Assembly: GCF_019175385.1 (NCBI RefSeq)
Contig: NC_083341.1
Span: 64,141,800 to 64,205,799 of the forward strand
Length of the DNA: 64,000 nucleotides
Direction: 5' to 3'
Source of the DNA: Lycium barbarum
Lineage: Eukaryota > Streptophyta > Magnoliopsida > Solanales > Solanaceae
Position numbers and translations under genes: made by a program. This document shows, in pieces, positions 22,301 through 33,325 of the stretch (position 1 is its first letter; the number at the start of each line of letters is the position of its first letter). The notes beneath the pieces were generated by a model. That model saw nothing but the letters and a program-made list of their open reading frames with translations. It had not been told where the DNA came from and ran no database searches.

Positions 22301-24196
22301 CGCTAACAACCGGAACAGACTGAAGAGTAGGTGTCTCGGCTGTAGTCTCGTGCACACGAACCAAGTGATAGATATAGCCTTTCTGAATCATCTTCTTAGC
22401 CTTGAGGTACGAAATAAACTTACCCCTCGGCGATGCTGTAGACCCGAACCACTCTATAGCTGGTTCCCCTGGAAACTGAAAATGGACTACCTTTTTCTGG
22501 CAGTCAACATTAGCATAACAGGAAGCTAACCAGTCCATACCTATTATGACATCGAATTCCAGCATATCCAATTCTATCAAGTCAGCTTTAGTGCAACGAT
22601 CACATATAGTCACAGAACAATCCCTATATATCTGCCTCGCTATAATATAGTCCCCAACCGGTGTAGCTATCCCAATTTTACTAGCAACGAGCGGGGAAAT
22701 ATATGATAAAGTGGAACCAGGATCAATCAGTGCATATACAGATCTGGAGAAAACCAGTAATGTACCTGTGACGACATTCGGCAAAGCCTCCTGATCCTGG
22801 CAGCTGGCCAATGGGTATATGCGGTTTGAGGGACCGCTAGAACCTGAAGCACTGTCGCGACCTCGACCGCATCCCGCCAGTGCTGGCATACCTCGCCCTG
22901 CAGGGCGCGCCACTGATGGAGCAGATGATGAACCAGCGGCTGATCCCGTCGGCTGAGCTACACTACCTGAACCGCTCGCCAACAGACAATCTCGCATAAG
23001 ATGGCCCTGACCACCGCATGAAAAATAGGCTCCAGTAACTCGATAACACTCCCCAGGATGTGATTTCCTGCAATGAGAACAACGGGGCCTGGGTGGTCTG
23101 GGCTGGCTGGGACCTCTGGATACCTGTGAACCTGACGCCCTGGAGCTCTGACCGGCTCCAGACTGTCCCGCACTGTCAAATCTCCTGCCGCCTGACTGTG
23201 TACTCCGGCCAGACGAAGGAAGGTGTCTGCCTGACTGCTGCTGCTGCTGAGGCTGTCCGCCTCGAGAATCTCCAGAATATCCTGCTGACCTGGCCCTCTT
23301 GGGCGGCCTCCTGTCCCGATCTCTGCTGGAATAATCGGCTCTATGTCGGTCCTCCATACCCAGGGCATAAGCCTGTAGTCGGGCAATAGCCATGTCTGCC
23401 TGCAATGCCACCGCCATACAACCATCAATCAAATAGCAGTCTAATCCCATCACGTATCTGTGCATCCGATCGGCCATATCTGCTACTATGGCAGGTGCAT
23501 ACTGGGCCAAAGAATCAAACTCCATATTATACTCACGGACGCTCCGACCCCTCTGCTGCAGATGCAAAAATCGGTCAACCCGCGCCCGCCGTAACTCTGG
23601 GGCAAAAAGTGGTGAGTGAAAGCAGTCACGAACTCGTCCCAAGTAGCTGGGGTAGCACCCTCACCCCTGGATAGCTCCCAGGACTCATACCAGTGAGCAG
23701 CAACATCCCGTAGTCTATGCGAAGCCAACTCAACAGACTTAGTCTCTGAAGCCCTGACCAAGTCTAGTGAGCGCCGCATCCCCCGAATAAAGTCATGGGG
23801 GTCCTCGTCGGGCTTATACCCGTAAAACTCTGGAGGGCCACATAATAGAAACTCTCGAACCCTCAGGCTGTCACGCCTGTCGTCATCATCATCATGTCTC
23901 CGCCCGCGTCTGCGAGCCTGTCCCGCTACCAGAGTGGTCAATAACTGCACAGCCTCTCTCAGTGTCCTGTCCTCCGCCCCTGGCTGTGGAGCTGGAGGCT
24001 CGGGTGCGGGTACTCGGGCCCCTGTAGCTGCTGATGGACCTGCTCCAGGCTCCGCCGGTGGTGTAGCGGATCACTCTGAATGGGGCACATCCTCGGTCAA
24101 ATTATAAACACGAGCCCGGGTAATTCGCTGTGCCTGACTAGTCCCTGCCATCCCTGCCTTGCCCTTCTGGGCCGCCGTTGCCTTCTTCGGAGGCAT
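19394..24196 (-). pseudogene. gag-pol polyprotein of element 2, broken
   Basis: Chromovirus polyprotein on the minus strand. ATG at 24196-24194 starts MPPKKATAAQKGK, two bases after an acceptor-like TTTGCAG. Order: Gag, CCHC-like knuckle, protease (DPGST), RT (FIDD near 21741-21752), RNase H (YCDASG), integrase (CPNC finger, DD..E), GPY-type block and chromodomain-like end (KVLWRNNNREEMIWE). Breaks: TGA 24073-24071 in the Gag N-terminus; a one-base frameshift near 23600 after HHFLPQ; a ~26-29-bp deletion with frameshift near 21565 between KIEA and PTEVRSF; TGA 19921-19919 replacing an Arg codon before LLAAQSRQK. The first Cys of the second zinc knuckle is Tyr ([14 protein letters not shown]), and DGQAER of integrase reads DWQAER. 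It is older or more mutated than element 1, and includes the ~80-residue Gag N-terminus that element 1 lacks. Confidence 0.92.
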
Positions 24197-24384
24197 CACT
24201 GCAAACACAATAACAAATCAGATCAAAATCATCCTAATAGCACGGCTCTAACGCACGATCTAAGATTCCAAAGAAACGTAACACCCTAAATGTCCTGTAG
24301 CCTCCTGTTTATAGATGTGGTGCACAACACACCGATAAAAAAGACTCTACGAGACACGGCCTGTAGACATTCCGAGGACAAACC

Positions 24385-24396
24385 GCTCTGATACCA
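24385..24396 (-). other. primer-binding site of element 2, initiator tRNA-Met
   Basis: Minus-strand TGGTATCAGAGC lies four bases after the LTR end at 24401. Confidence 0.92.
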
Positions 24397-24756
24397 CTTT
24401 TGTCACGACCCAACCCCGTGGGCCGCGACTGGCACCCTACCTGGACACCCAAACCCATCTATCAAATACATTCAAGTATATAGCAGAAGCCGACAAGGCT
24501 GTATTTACAGATTTAGATAATCCTCAGAAAATTTCGGCAGTGTCTCCTTTGTTTTTCGGACTATCCAGAATAACCCTGTACACAGCAAACACAAACAAAG
24601 GCCACACAGGGCTAACAAAGCAACGTATAAACATATGCGGACCGGCCGCCTCGGCGTATGGGATCGCCCAAACATGACATATACACACATCCATACAGAA
24701 AGACCCTAACCCACAGACATATCCACAGACCTCTAAACAGACCAACAGAATCATAG

Positions 24757-24969
24757 GGCGGGACAGGGCCCCGCCGTACCCAAATAGTCAAATATACAGG
24801 AATATATACATAGCAAAAGATATATGTACCAAAAGTGGACTCCGGGTCAAAAGGAGAGTACTCCGAAATAGGTGAAAGTGAAACCTACAGTGGTGGATCA
24901 CCAATATCTGTACCTGCGGGCATGAAACGCACCCCCCGAAGAAAGGGGGTCAGTACGAAAGATGTACTG
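24757..24969 (-). other. conserved hairpin cluster in 5' LTR of element 2
   Basis: In LTR sense: CAGTAC/GTACTG and CCCCC/GGGGG (24914-24969); stem 3 is weakened to GTGCG/CGCAG; stem 4 GGCGGG/CCCGCC (24757-24775). Confidence 0.62.
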
Positions 24970-25065
24970 AGTAAGTAAAGCATAGAGTACAGAATTATAG
25001 GCCACAACTGAAAGCAAACAAGATACAAAAGGGAAGCACTGAATGATATATCAAAATTTGTAGCA

Positions 25066-25068
<3 letters not shown>

Positions 25069-25124
<56 letters not shown>
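25069..25124. repeat. (AT)n microsatellite in 5' LTR of element 2
   Basis: About 56 bp of AT dinucleotides, against about 30 bp at the matching site of the partner LTR. Confidence 0.92.
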
Positions 25125-25127
<3 letters not shown>

Positions 25128-27450
25128 GCAAATAAAATCATGCAAGGCTCAAGAACGTGGTCACCACTCCGACGCTGGTGCCACACACAGCATAACTCCA
25201 GAAGGTTCAAATCTCCGTACATCCCCGAGCACACATATCATCATACATATCACCAGCCATATCACAGCATAACACCAAACGGAACCCGACCCTATGGCGA
25301 GGCCTCGGGAACCGTAACACAGCATACGGCCGAATTTATCACAGCGCGCACGAATCATAACTGGCCCGGGAACTGGTGAACGAATCATAATAAGGGCACG
25401 AGCGGAGTCGTGAGCAAACAATGCAATTTGTATGTCAAAACGTTCTTTAGAACTTGATAAAATCATAAGTCAAGTCTTTAGTAAAAATAGTCGAACAATT
25501 AGTTAGTAAGGAGTTCATTTTACAAAAGTGCTCCCGAAATGGTATTTATAACCCAAAACATAGTTTAGCATATTGTGTTAATCAAAACATTATTTTATAA
25601 TAGACGATTTCACAGTTAAAGGTCCCTTGTCAAACTTTTACAAAAAGAGAGCCTAATAGAGCAAACAAGGCATCTCGGGGTTAGCGGGCCCACCTCGGGT
25701 CAAGTCGAGGTGGCGGATAAGAATCACGGACATTTAGGGTCTATGGGATCATACATAAAGGTTTCGAAGTGATCCGACGACGTTTGCATAAGTTTCAGAC
25801 ACTTGGTTCCTTTCTAGCCAAAATAAGGTCTTTGAGCTTCAATTCAATTGAATGAATAGTAGACATTTTATAATTCGGATTTCGAGGAGCAGGATTGCTC
25901 TCGGGGTTCCGATATCAACCTAGAATACCTAAGACATGCCAAAAGAAGGAGTGGGTAGCCTTACATACCTTATATACGACTTACGCTCGCCCAAAACTTT
26001 AGTCCCGTTTCGCTCAGAATCTGCAAATGGTCAAAGTTACCAATTAGAGATTTCAAGGCTTAAGAATTCAGTTAACTTCATTTTTTTGTCTACCGAAATT
26101 TCGGCAGCATTTCCCCTATATATATAACACCCCCGAGACTTAGCTCGGCTCAATATATATCAACACAGCAACCCACAACATCACAAACATCATAAGCCAC
26201 AACAAAAGTCACTATAGCGTCAATATTCTTCCTTTCTATATAAATCGACAAATTTCATTCAAACTTCGCAATACCAAACTAATGTCCACATTATCGTATT
26301 CATTTCCTCATTCACGGTTATTCAAACATATTCCAATAATGTTCCAAGCAACATACATAAGTTCAAACGATTCGTCACTTTCCCCTATCGCATCCAAAAC
26401 GTCAACAATTACGACGAACATACTAACTCGCGTTGTTTCATTCCAAATTCGTTAACAACAACCATAATTCACATTTTAAAATCTTACTTTCACAATTATA
26501 CAAGAATATACAAAATCATATACTTTCCCATAAAAACCCGCAACCATTTCCAATGCCAATTCAACTCGTTAAACATTCATTTACGTCATAAATGTCGCAA
26601 CGACGCAACTAACAAACTAAACAAAATCAAACTCATCTTGCCTTCCACAATACATGGCTCACGGCCAACTACACCCTTCACACACACACACGCCATGCAT
26701 ATACACACCAAAATCCCATAATCTTCATGCAATTCTAATCACTATCACATTCATACAAGTTCCATAACTCAAAAGTGACAAAATCCTTACCTTTTCTTGA
26801 AAATCCGACTTGTCGCAAACGTGATCCTTTCGCCAAATAAATTGTATCACGTCGGAGAGCGTCTTGTACTTGTTACAACTACAAGAAGGACACGATTTTT
26901 AGATTAGAAACAAGGGCTTGGGAATTTATTTTTTGTTTTTGAAGGGGGTTCGGCCGAGAGCCTCTAATGAGGTGTTCTTCAATTTTTTTTTTTTTGTGTT
27001 TGATTTGGTTTCTTGAAAGTTCTAAAGGGCATATGGATATATATCTTGATTAAGGGTCATGTGATAATCACATGACCACTTAAAATGGGGCTTGGGCCAA
27101 GCCTTTGGCCGGCCACCCCTAGAACTTGGGCTCCAATTTTCATCAAATTTTTCTTGGCCCAATTCGTTAAAATCTCGTTTTGTAATTCCCGAAACTAATT
27201 TCCGAAATTCCAATTTTTGCCCTTGGACTTCCTTCACATTTCCACACCAATATTTTCATAAACAACATAGACATTTTAACTAAAATCAATTATTTCCTTA
27301 TAACATGCAAGTCTTAATTATTTTCACGATTTCCGATTATGCAAAAACACGGGATATAACATTTTCAATGACAGTCACAGAAAAAAAATCCAAAAATGTT
27401 TTATTACTTAGTTGTTTACTTGTAGCTAATAAGTGCCTCTTTTATAGGAA

Positions 27451-29615
27451 TGACAATGAAGCATGGTACACGAAGAGGTACAGGGCCCTGAGCTTCGGGC
27501 TGAGGTAGAGGCCGAGGCAAACAACCTGAGATTGAGCATGCATTAAATGATTCCTCCTCCCAGTCTGAAGAGAAGGAGGAAGTCATCCCAAAAAAGAAAA
27601 AGAGAGGGCCCCACAAGCTGAGCTCGAGACAATGATACCTTTACAGTCCGAGTTTGGCTCCTCCCAGTCAGAAGAAGGGGAATCAGTTTCGGCCATATCG
27701 GGACATGAGGAAACGGAAGGAAGAGAACAAGCAAGTGGCTCATCTGAGCCTGATTCTAGCCAGGCTCTGGTTTTGAGGCCTCTTCAGATCCAGGGGAAGA
27801 AGGCGAGGGTTGCCGATTGGCCATACGTACAAGGAAATTTGAGGAAGAAAAACATTGATTCTCCATTAAAGGATCCAAAGAATTGTATGATGCTATGTTA
27901 GCTCCGCCGAAAAAAGGGGGGAAGCCACAAAGGAATATTTTGGAAGAATAAATTTTTGTATTCGAGGGTTTGTTTGCGTACCCTCGCACTGCGGAGACTT
28001 TACAGTTGTAATAGCTCGGTGTGTTCAGCCATCCGCCAGGGGAGTATTGTCCACAGATGGTGCGGGAGTTCTACGCATCCTATGGGGCCATCCTATTTAT
28101 GATGAAGAAACCAGTATCCCCTGGCCAGAAGTTCCCATGCTTGACTTTGTCATAGTCCGGAATGTCAAGGTGGAAAGCTCCTCCAAAACAATCAACCGGG
28201 TATATTTTGGTGATGATTTCATGGAGCCAGCTGATGAACATAAGTTCCTTGATAAGAGAACAAGAAAGGATGAGCGGTCCATGAAGAGGTGGGTCACATC
28301 TGTGATAGCCAAGGGTGATCCAGAATGGGTAACAAATTCTAAAGCCCAGATTTTCAAAAATTGTCTGACTACTGAAGACAAATTCTAATGGAGCTTAGTC
28401 GAATACAGAGTGCTCCCGCCTCAGGATAATAATAGTCTCTCCAATAATAAGGTTGTGATAGTCGCTGCATTCATGGCTCGCTATCCTTTAAACTTGGTGT
28501 GTCTGATCAGTGAGGAGATTCGAGGTAGAGCGCACCAGCCTATGTCCTCCATGGTATTTTCGTGTCTCATCATAGAACTATGTCAAAGAGTGTTGGTAAA
28601 AGATATTCCCGAGAGAGACCATACTACTAAAGCAGCTCACGTGGGAGACTGGAGGAAGATTAAGAAGAGAGGTGAGGATGATGCTGGGTTAGAGCAGCCC
28701 GATGATGATGACGAGACTCAGTTTGAGTTAAGTTAGAGCCATACTGAGGAGGGTGTTGGCCCTGATTAGACTATTCTCGTAGCTGCTAGTACTGATGCTA
28801 CAGCTACTGCTACTGATGCCTCTACTATTGCTGCTGACTCGGTTCCGGTGCCCGTTGATGCTACTACTATTGCTACTGAGCCCCCAGCCACTGCTGACCC
28901 GATTTTGGTGTCTGTTGCTGCTACAGTTCCCGTTGCTACGCAACCACCACTACCTGCTGCTGCGCCCTCGACTTCTATGTGTCCCACTGCTTCGTCTATT
29001 CCACCACGAGCAGCGTCTTCAAATGTAGAGTTGCTAAATTTCTCCAGAGCTAATTATCGCGAGATAACCTTCAGGACATTAAAGGCAGAGAAGCAGATTG
29101 GGGTGATTATGGCTCAGATTAAGCCTCAGGTGGCAAAAATAGTTAGAGAGGCCAAGGGGGAATTTAGAGAAGAATATCAACAGTCTCACAAGGTCTTCCA
29201 GTCCAGATTAGATAGGTTTGAGATGAGACTTGTTGCTTTAGAGAGGGCCGCAGCCTGAGGTGGTTCTACAACATTAATGAATGAATTGGCCAAGTTGAAG
29301 GACGACTTTGAGGCACTAAAGGCGCAAGAGCGAGTAGATGAGCCAGTTCCTGCCCCACAGAGTAACTTAGATTTGGAGATCCTGATTACAAATTTTCTCG
29401 ACTCTGAGAAAGAAGATGGGGACGAGTCCCGTATATTAATGAAAGGGAAGAGAAAACGAGATGAGTTGGACCCATCCGAGGAGGATCCACTAGAGCGGGA
29501 CCAAAGATTCCACCGAGAGGAGGAGAAGCCGGTGAGACAAGCTTTGCACATTTCTCTGGGTGAGTCGCTCCACCCAGCTGTTGCAGAGCCTGCTCAGGAT
29601 GAGGATAGTGCCTAG
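27451..29615 (+). pseudogene. 'putative plant transposon protein'-like gene, broken copy 1
   Basis: No catalytic function is known to me. The readable core runs 28047-29615 in one frame. It has an N-terminal block (VRNVKVESSSKTINRVYFGDD), a block like the plant-transposon-protein domain (EYRVLPPQDNN, then MARYPLNLVCLISEEIRGRA, then FSCLIIELCQRVLV), an acidic stretch, a Thr/Ala/Pro-rich linker (28770-28990), a coiled-coil-like segment (28990-29258) and an acidic, basic-tipped tail. Upstream parts in other frames (IRTRKFEEEKH near 27820; LAPPKKGGKPQRNILEE near 27900; MVREFYASYGAI near 28056) fit the same protein, so at least two frameshifts exist. In-frame stops: TAA 28386, TAG 28734, TAG 28767, TGA 29256, each one C-to-T change away from CAA, CAG or CGA. 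A homologous broken copy lies at 45457-46550. The family name is from memory of Solanaceae annotations. Confidence 0.6.
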
Positions 29616-31141
29616 GGTGCCCAGGTATTATGTACTCCTGCTTATACTTAATTTGATGCATCAGGGGCGATGCATAGTATTTCAATTAGGTATGGGGAGT
29701 ACTTGATCTTTTGTGGAAAGGATATAGGAGTTTAGCGACCCCCTCGGCTTTTATTTGCCATGTGTTCTTTTCCCTGGGGGGGGGGGGGGGGTTATTTTAT
29801 GTTGAACCTGACATATTTAGGTAGTGTTAGGTATAATAGAGTAGTTTTGACTTATATGGTAGTACTCTTGTAACTTACGGCATGTTTGTGTTGTTTTTGT
29901 TAAAAATGGTGACCCTCTCAAAATTTTAATGCATGCTTAGGAATAGATACGAATTGACGTGATTGGTTCTTTTCATGACATGATGATTATGAGGGTATCC
30001 TGTAAGATAAATGATCATTTGGGGTGTTGTGTATGCCATTGTGTGAGTAAGTTATTCATATATGTTCATGTATTTGCATTTGCAATCTAGAACTTGCCCC
30101 GTTAGTCGTGCTTAACCACTAAGGATAGTTTGGTTGTTGAAATGATCCTAGCATTTCTTTGTGTGAATATTGTAGCCAATTTTTCCTTAATAGTCTACCT
30201 AGTCCATGAATATTATCACTAGTCTCCCCTTTTGAGCCTTTAGCCTTTTTCTTGACTAGCCGTAATTAGCCCGTACCCTTGTTTGAAGATATCCCATTGT
30301 TTCCATGTGTTCCCTCTTTGATACTAGGAATTAATGAAATGAGGCTAAAAGCTTGAGTTGGGGAGTGAAATGTGTGTGAAAGCGTAAGTTGGGGGTGTTG
30401 CGAGTTACCTAGTAGATAAATCGATATGGTTGAGTAAGTAATTGTGTAAGTACATATAAAACTACAAAAAAAAGGAAAAAATAAATAAAAATCAGAAAAG
30501 GATGAAAAAAAAAATAGAGACAGCGGCCTGAAATAAGTTGATGAAACCACACCGAAAGCAAAGGAATAAAAAAAGGGAGAAGAAAAGGTGAAATGAGGTA
30601 ACAATAGTGTAGTGTTCAAGGAGGGCGAGTCACTAATATCCAAATATGTAACATTCCCGTCCGGAAGCCTACATTATAACCCAATAAAAGTCCTAGAGTG
30701 ATCTCAACCAAACAGTTCGAAGTGTATAGCATCGAAAATAAGGAAAAGCTTATGGTATGTGCATTTGTGATACTTGAATTTTCTTGTAAGTGAGAGTGTT
30801 TTTCTTCTTATTTCCCTTAGTCCCTATCTCATTATACATGTGTGTGAGGGACATTCTCTGGTCTGTGTGGGGGCATTAGGATTAAATTATGAGCATTCCC
30901 TAAAACAAACCAACGTTTGTGTGTACATTGATGCGTCTGATAATGTTATGTCATGAATTGAAGCGTCTCTACGATTTGTAGTGTCCTTAGTATGAGTCCT
31001 GTACTAATTTTTGAAAAATGAGGTGGTTACTGGTGATAAACATGCGTGCCTGTAGTTCGGAGTAGACATGAGTACTCTGTTGTATTTGAGTTTAGTTGAG
31101 TCACTTGTGTCGTATTACTTGCTGGAGGACAAGTAAAGACT
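29616..31141 (+). other. A-rich spacer of element G, no gene
   Basis: Follows the gene with no further reading frame of note. Contains a run of 17 G (29776-29792) and an A-rich block (30460-30600). The reverse-strand Phe/Ser-rich frame at 30266-30643 is a shadow of that block. It ends with GGAGGACAAGTAAAGAC just before the purine tract. Confidence 0.6.
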
Positions 31142-31156
31142 TTAAGTTGGGGGTGT
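31142..31156 (+). other. polypurine tract of element G
   Basis: TTAAGTTGGGGGTGT directly precedes the LTR start. The G-rich tract fits a plus-strand primer site. Confidence 0.6.
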
Positions 31157-32560
31157 TGATGTGCCGTGAAATTATGGCACATTTGATGCTTTTTGAACTT
31201 AAGTTTTACTTGTTTTTAGTTAAGTCAGTGTCGTTTTAATATGTTTTTAGTGTTTTGTAGGTAGATAAGCATTTAAAGGACAAAAACTGGAAAGTTGCAG
31301 AAATTGCCTTTGTGAAGAATTACTGGTCGTAATTTGCATTACGGTCCGTAATCTTGGAGCGTAATGAAGGATAAGTTTAGACAGAATGTGCAAAAAAGAA
31401 TATCAAATTTTACGGACAACTGTTACGGTCCATAATTCAAAACGTAAAATTTGATATATCATGAGATAGAGAGACAAGTTTTGGAGATGAAGAATTATGG
31501 TCAATGGATTACTGACCATAAAATGAATTACGGACCATAAAAGTTGATGGTGATTTTGTCCAAGTCTCAGCAAGAAAGAAAACTGGAAAATGAATTACGG
31601 TCCTTAATTTGAATTACAGATCGTAATTGGTGCCGTCAGGGACTAAAGTGCAATTATGTGATTTTTATGTTTTTGAAACCTATAAATAGTCCAATGTAGT
31701 GTTTTATTTATTATCAGCTATTATATTTTAACTCATGACTTAGAGCATTGAATATTCCTTTGTTTTTGGAGCTTTCAAACATCAATTCAAGTATTATTAA
31801 TTTTTCTTTTCATCAAAAGTAAACAATTGTGAATTCTTCAATCTTTTATTTCTTGTTCTTTGTCATGAGTAGGTAAACACCTTTACTAAGATTGTGAACG
31901 CAAAGATGGGTGTTATATGATTGGGGATTATGATTGATATACACATAATGGATTGTTAGGGTTTATTTGTTTTTCGTTTTAATCATATAGTTAGTGGTTG
32001 CAAACATTTGCTAATGCCATACGCTTTGGTTTATTTGGGAAAATAACTAGGGTTTCGTAAGAACAAGTAACAAGAACTCAAGGCTTTAAATATTTTTTAA
32101 TAACTTCACTTAGAAATAAGAGGAATTTACTTGGCATAATTAACGGTTTTTCATGCATACTTTCTTATCTTTGATAAAAGCATAGAAAGAAATAATCTTT
32201 TCTTATTGGGAAATAGTCAATATTCACATAGACGTTAACTGCATTCATACGTTGATCCATTAGAAGTATATCAAGATCAAGACCCATGATCATACACTTT
32301 ATCTGACGAGGACACAACCTTGGTTCTTCTTACCCATATATTTACAACTCAATTACTTGTCACTCTAAATTAGTCCACAAACCAAATCTCTTACAAAACC
32401 CTTTTTCTGGTATACACCAGGACCGCAAGTTTAGTATAATACTTGTTTAGTAAACTTGTCATACCATATTCCCTGTGGGATTCGACCCCCAACCTAGTTG
32501 GGTTACTATATTTGACAACGTCTGCGTTATGCTATTACTTAGTGTAATTTGAGCGTATCA
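31157..32560 (+). repeat. 3' LTR of element G, 1.4 kb
   Basis: Begins TGATGTGCCGTGAAATTATG and ends GAGCGTATCA, giving inverted termini TGAT..ATCA. It is preceded by a purine tract and not followed by a primer site, so it is a 3' LTR. It has TATA-like CTATAAATAG near 31680-31689 and palindromic TTACGGTCCGTAA-type repeats upstream of it. It ends against decayed integrase sequence of a family A element. Confidence 0.75.
31338..31630 (+). promoter_or_regulatory. TTACGGTCCGTAA-type palindromes in U3 of LTR G
   Basis: Core motifs at about 31343 (perfect ACGGTCCGT), 31427, 31532 and 31599, plus weaker copies, all upstream of the TATA-like box. The same motif class fills U3 of the unrelated family B LTRs. 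Confidence 0.55.
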
Positions 32561-33325
32561 TTCCTACATTGGATTTAAAGGTTTAAGAAGATTTGGAACT
32601 GGCCACGTTGGCTGCCGGTAAGATCAGTTTTTGATGGAATTGCGTAGAGATCGCAAATGAATCAAGGATTATTTCTGGCGAGAGTAATTTATGGGTTCAG
32701 AATTTTGGTATATGTGTTCATATGTTTCTAAGGAATCGTTGTACGAGAAACGACTCTAGTAAGTGCGAAGGAAAGGTCAGCGGAATCAGAGTATTTCATC
32801 GGTTCAGAATGGGATATGGTTGTGACCATGTTTTAGAGGATTGCATTGATTGGGAAAGTAGCCGTGGGGAATTTTGATTGCATTCAAAGTTGCGGGATTT
32901 ATCAAATTAAAGAATTCGAGTAAAGCGATTATTTTATTCGAGGATTAGTTGCGAGGGAAATCCGAATAAGGAGATATAAGAATTTGAGCTGAGCTAAGTT
33001 TAGAGAGTTGTGACTGGTAAGTGAGCCAAGGTGCTTGGGCCTGTTTGAGACTACCCGTTGTTGGACCTTTGTTCTATGAGTTAGTTTTTTTTTCACCAGA
33101 TCTGTCGAATGTTCATCCGATTTTCCATGTTTCTGTGTTGGAGAAGTACTTTTCTGGTGGTTTCTGTATCATTCGTTAGGATTCAGTTTTGTTCGATGAG
33201 AGTCTTTCCTGTAAGAAGAAGTCCGACATGTGTGGCCGATATCTTCAATTATTGCCGATTCGAGCCTTTTTCCGTTCTTTATTCCTTGTTGCTCGAGGAC
33301 AAGCGATTGTTTAATTGGTATCTGA
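32561..33325 (+). pseudogene. decayed gypsy polyprotein end (integrase C-terminus)
   Basis: Most of this stretch is too decayed to read. From about 33018 the frame VSEPRCLGLFE matches the integrase GPY-type block (usual form SPRYLGPFE), and from 33075 YELVFFSPDLSNVHPIFHVS matches the standard block that follows it, continuing VLEKYF. A shift lies between the two. GCTCGAGGACAAGCGA (33292-33307) is a decayed form of the CATTCGAGGACGAATG dyad seen before purine tracts. So this is the 3' end of a family A internal region and 33326 starts its 3' LTR. 32561-33010 shows no recognisable domain. Confidence 0.65.

Larger units (their letters stand above)
24199..25968 (-). other. predicted leader intron of element 2
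   Basis: Minus-strand donor AAG|GTATGTAAGG begins at 25968 and acceptor GTGTTTGCAG ends at 24199, two bases before the gag ATG. The interval holds the hairpin cluster and primer site, as in elements 1 and E. Prediction only. Confidence 0.45.
13641..27361 (-). mobile_element. element 2: Ty3/gypsy chromovirus, family C, with nested solo LTR
   Basis: Read on the minus strand: 5' LTR 27361-24401, primer site 24396-24385, gag-pol 24196-19394, dyad and purine tract 19331-19296, and 3' LTR from 19295 down to 13641 interrupted by solo LTR D. The last ~400 bp of the 3' LTR (equivalent to 24401-24800) are missing, so the TSD cannot be checked; the outer flank at the 5' end is TTTTC (27362-27366). The spacer between pol and purine tract is only ~60 bp, unlike families B and E. 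Confidence 0.9.
24401..27361 (-). repeat. 5' LTR of element 2 (family C)
   Basis: In LTR sense starts TGTTATATCCCGTGTTTTTG and ends GGGTCGTGACA, 2961 bp. A TATA-like GATATATATCC lies near 27036-27046 (minus), ~320 bp into the LTR and at the same depth as in the solo C copy (near 35763). The donor-like GTATGT is at 25963-25968. The LTR sequence, apart from the nested insertion and deletion, matches 13641-19295. Confidence 0.92.
27362..32560 (+). mobile_element. element G remnant carrying a plant-transposon-protein-like gene
   Basis: From right to left: an LTR (31157-32560), a purine tract before it (31142-31156), a long A-rich spacer, and a broken gene (27451-29615). The left part is cut off by element 2 at 27361, so the 5' LTR and primer site are missing. 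The TAAGTTGGGGGTGT tract followed by TGATGTGCC is typical of a separate gypsy lineage (Tat/Athila-like) or of LARD derivatives in Solanaceae. Linking the gene to this LTR is inference from their order and shared orientation. Confidence 0.5.

Noticed and set aside
30266..30643. 125-codon Phe/Ser-rich minus-strand frame that looks like membrane segments
   Set aside because: It is the complement of an A-rich spacer in element G; the hydrophobicity follows from TTT/TTC codons.
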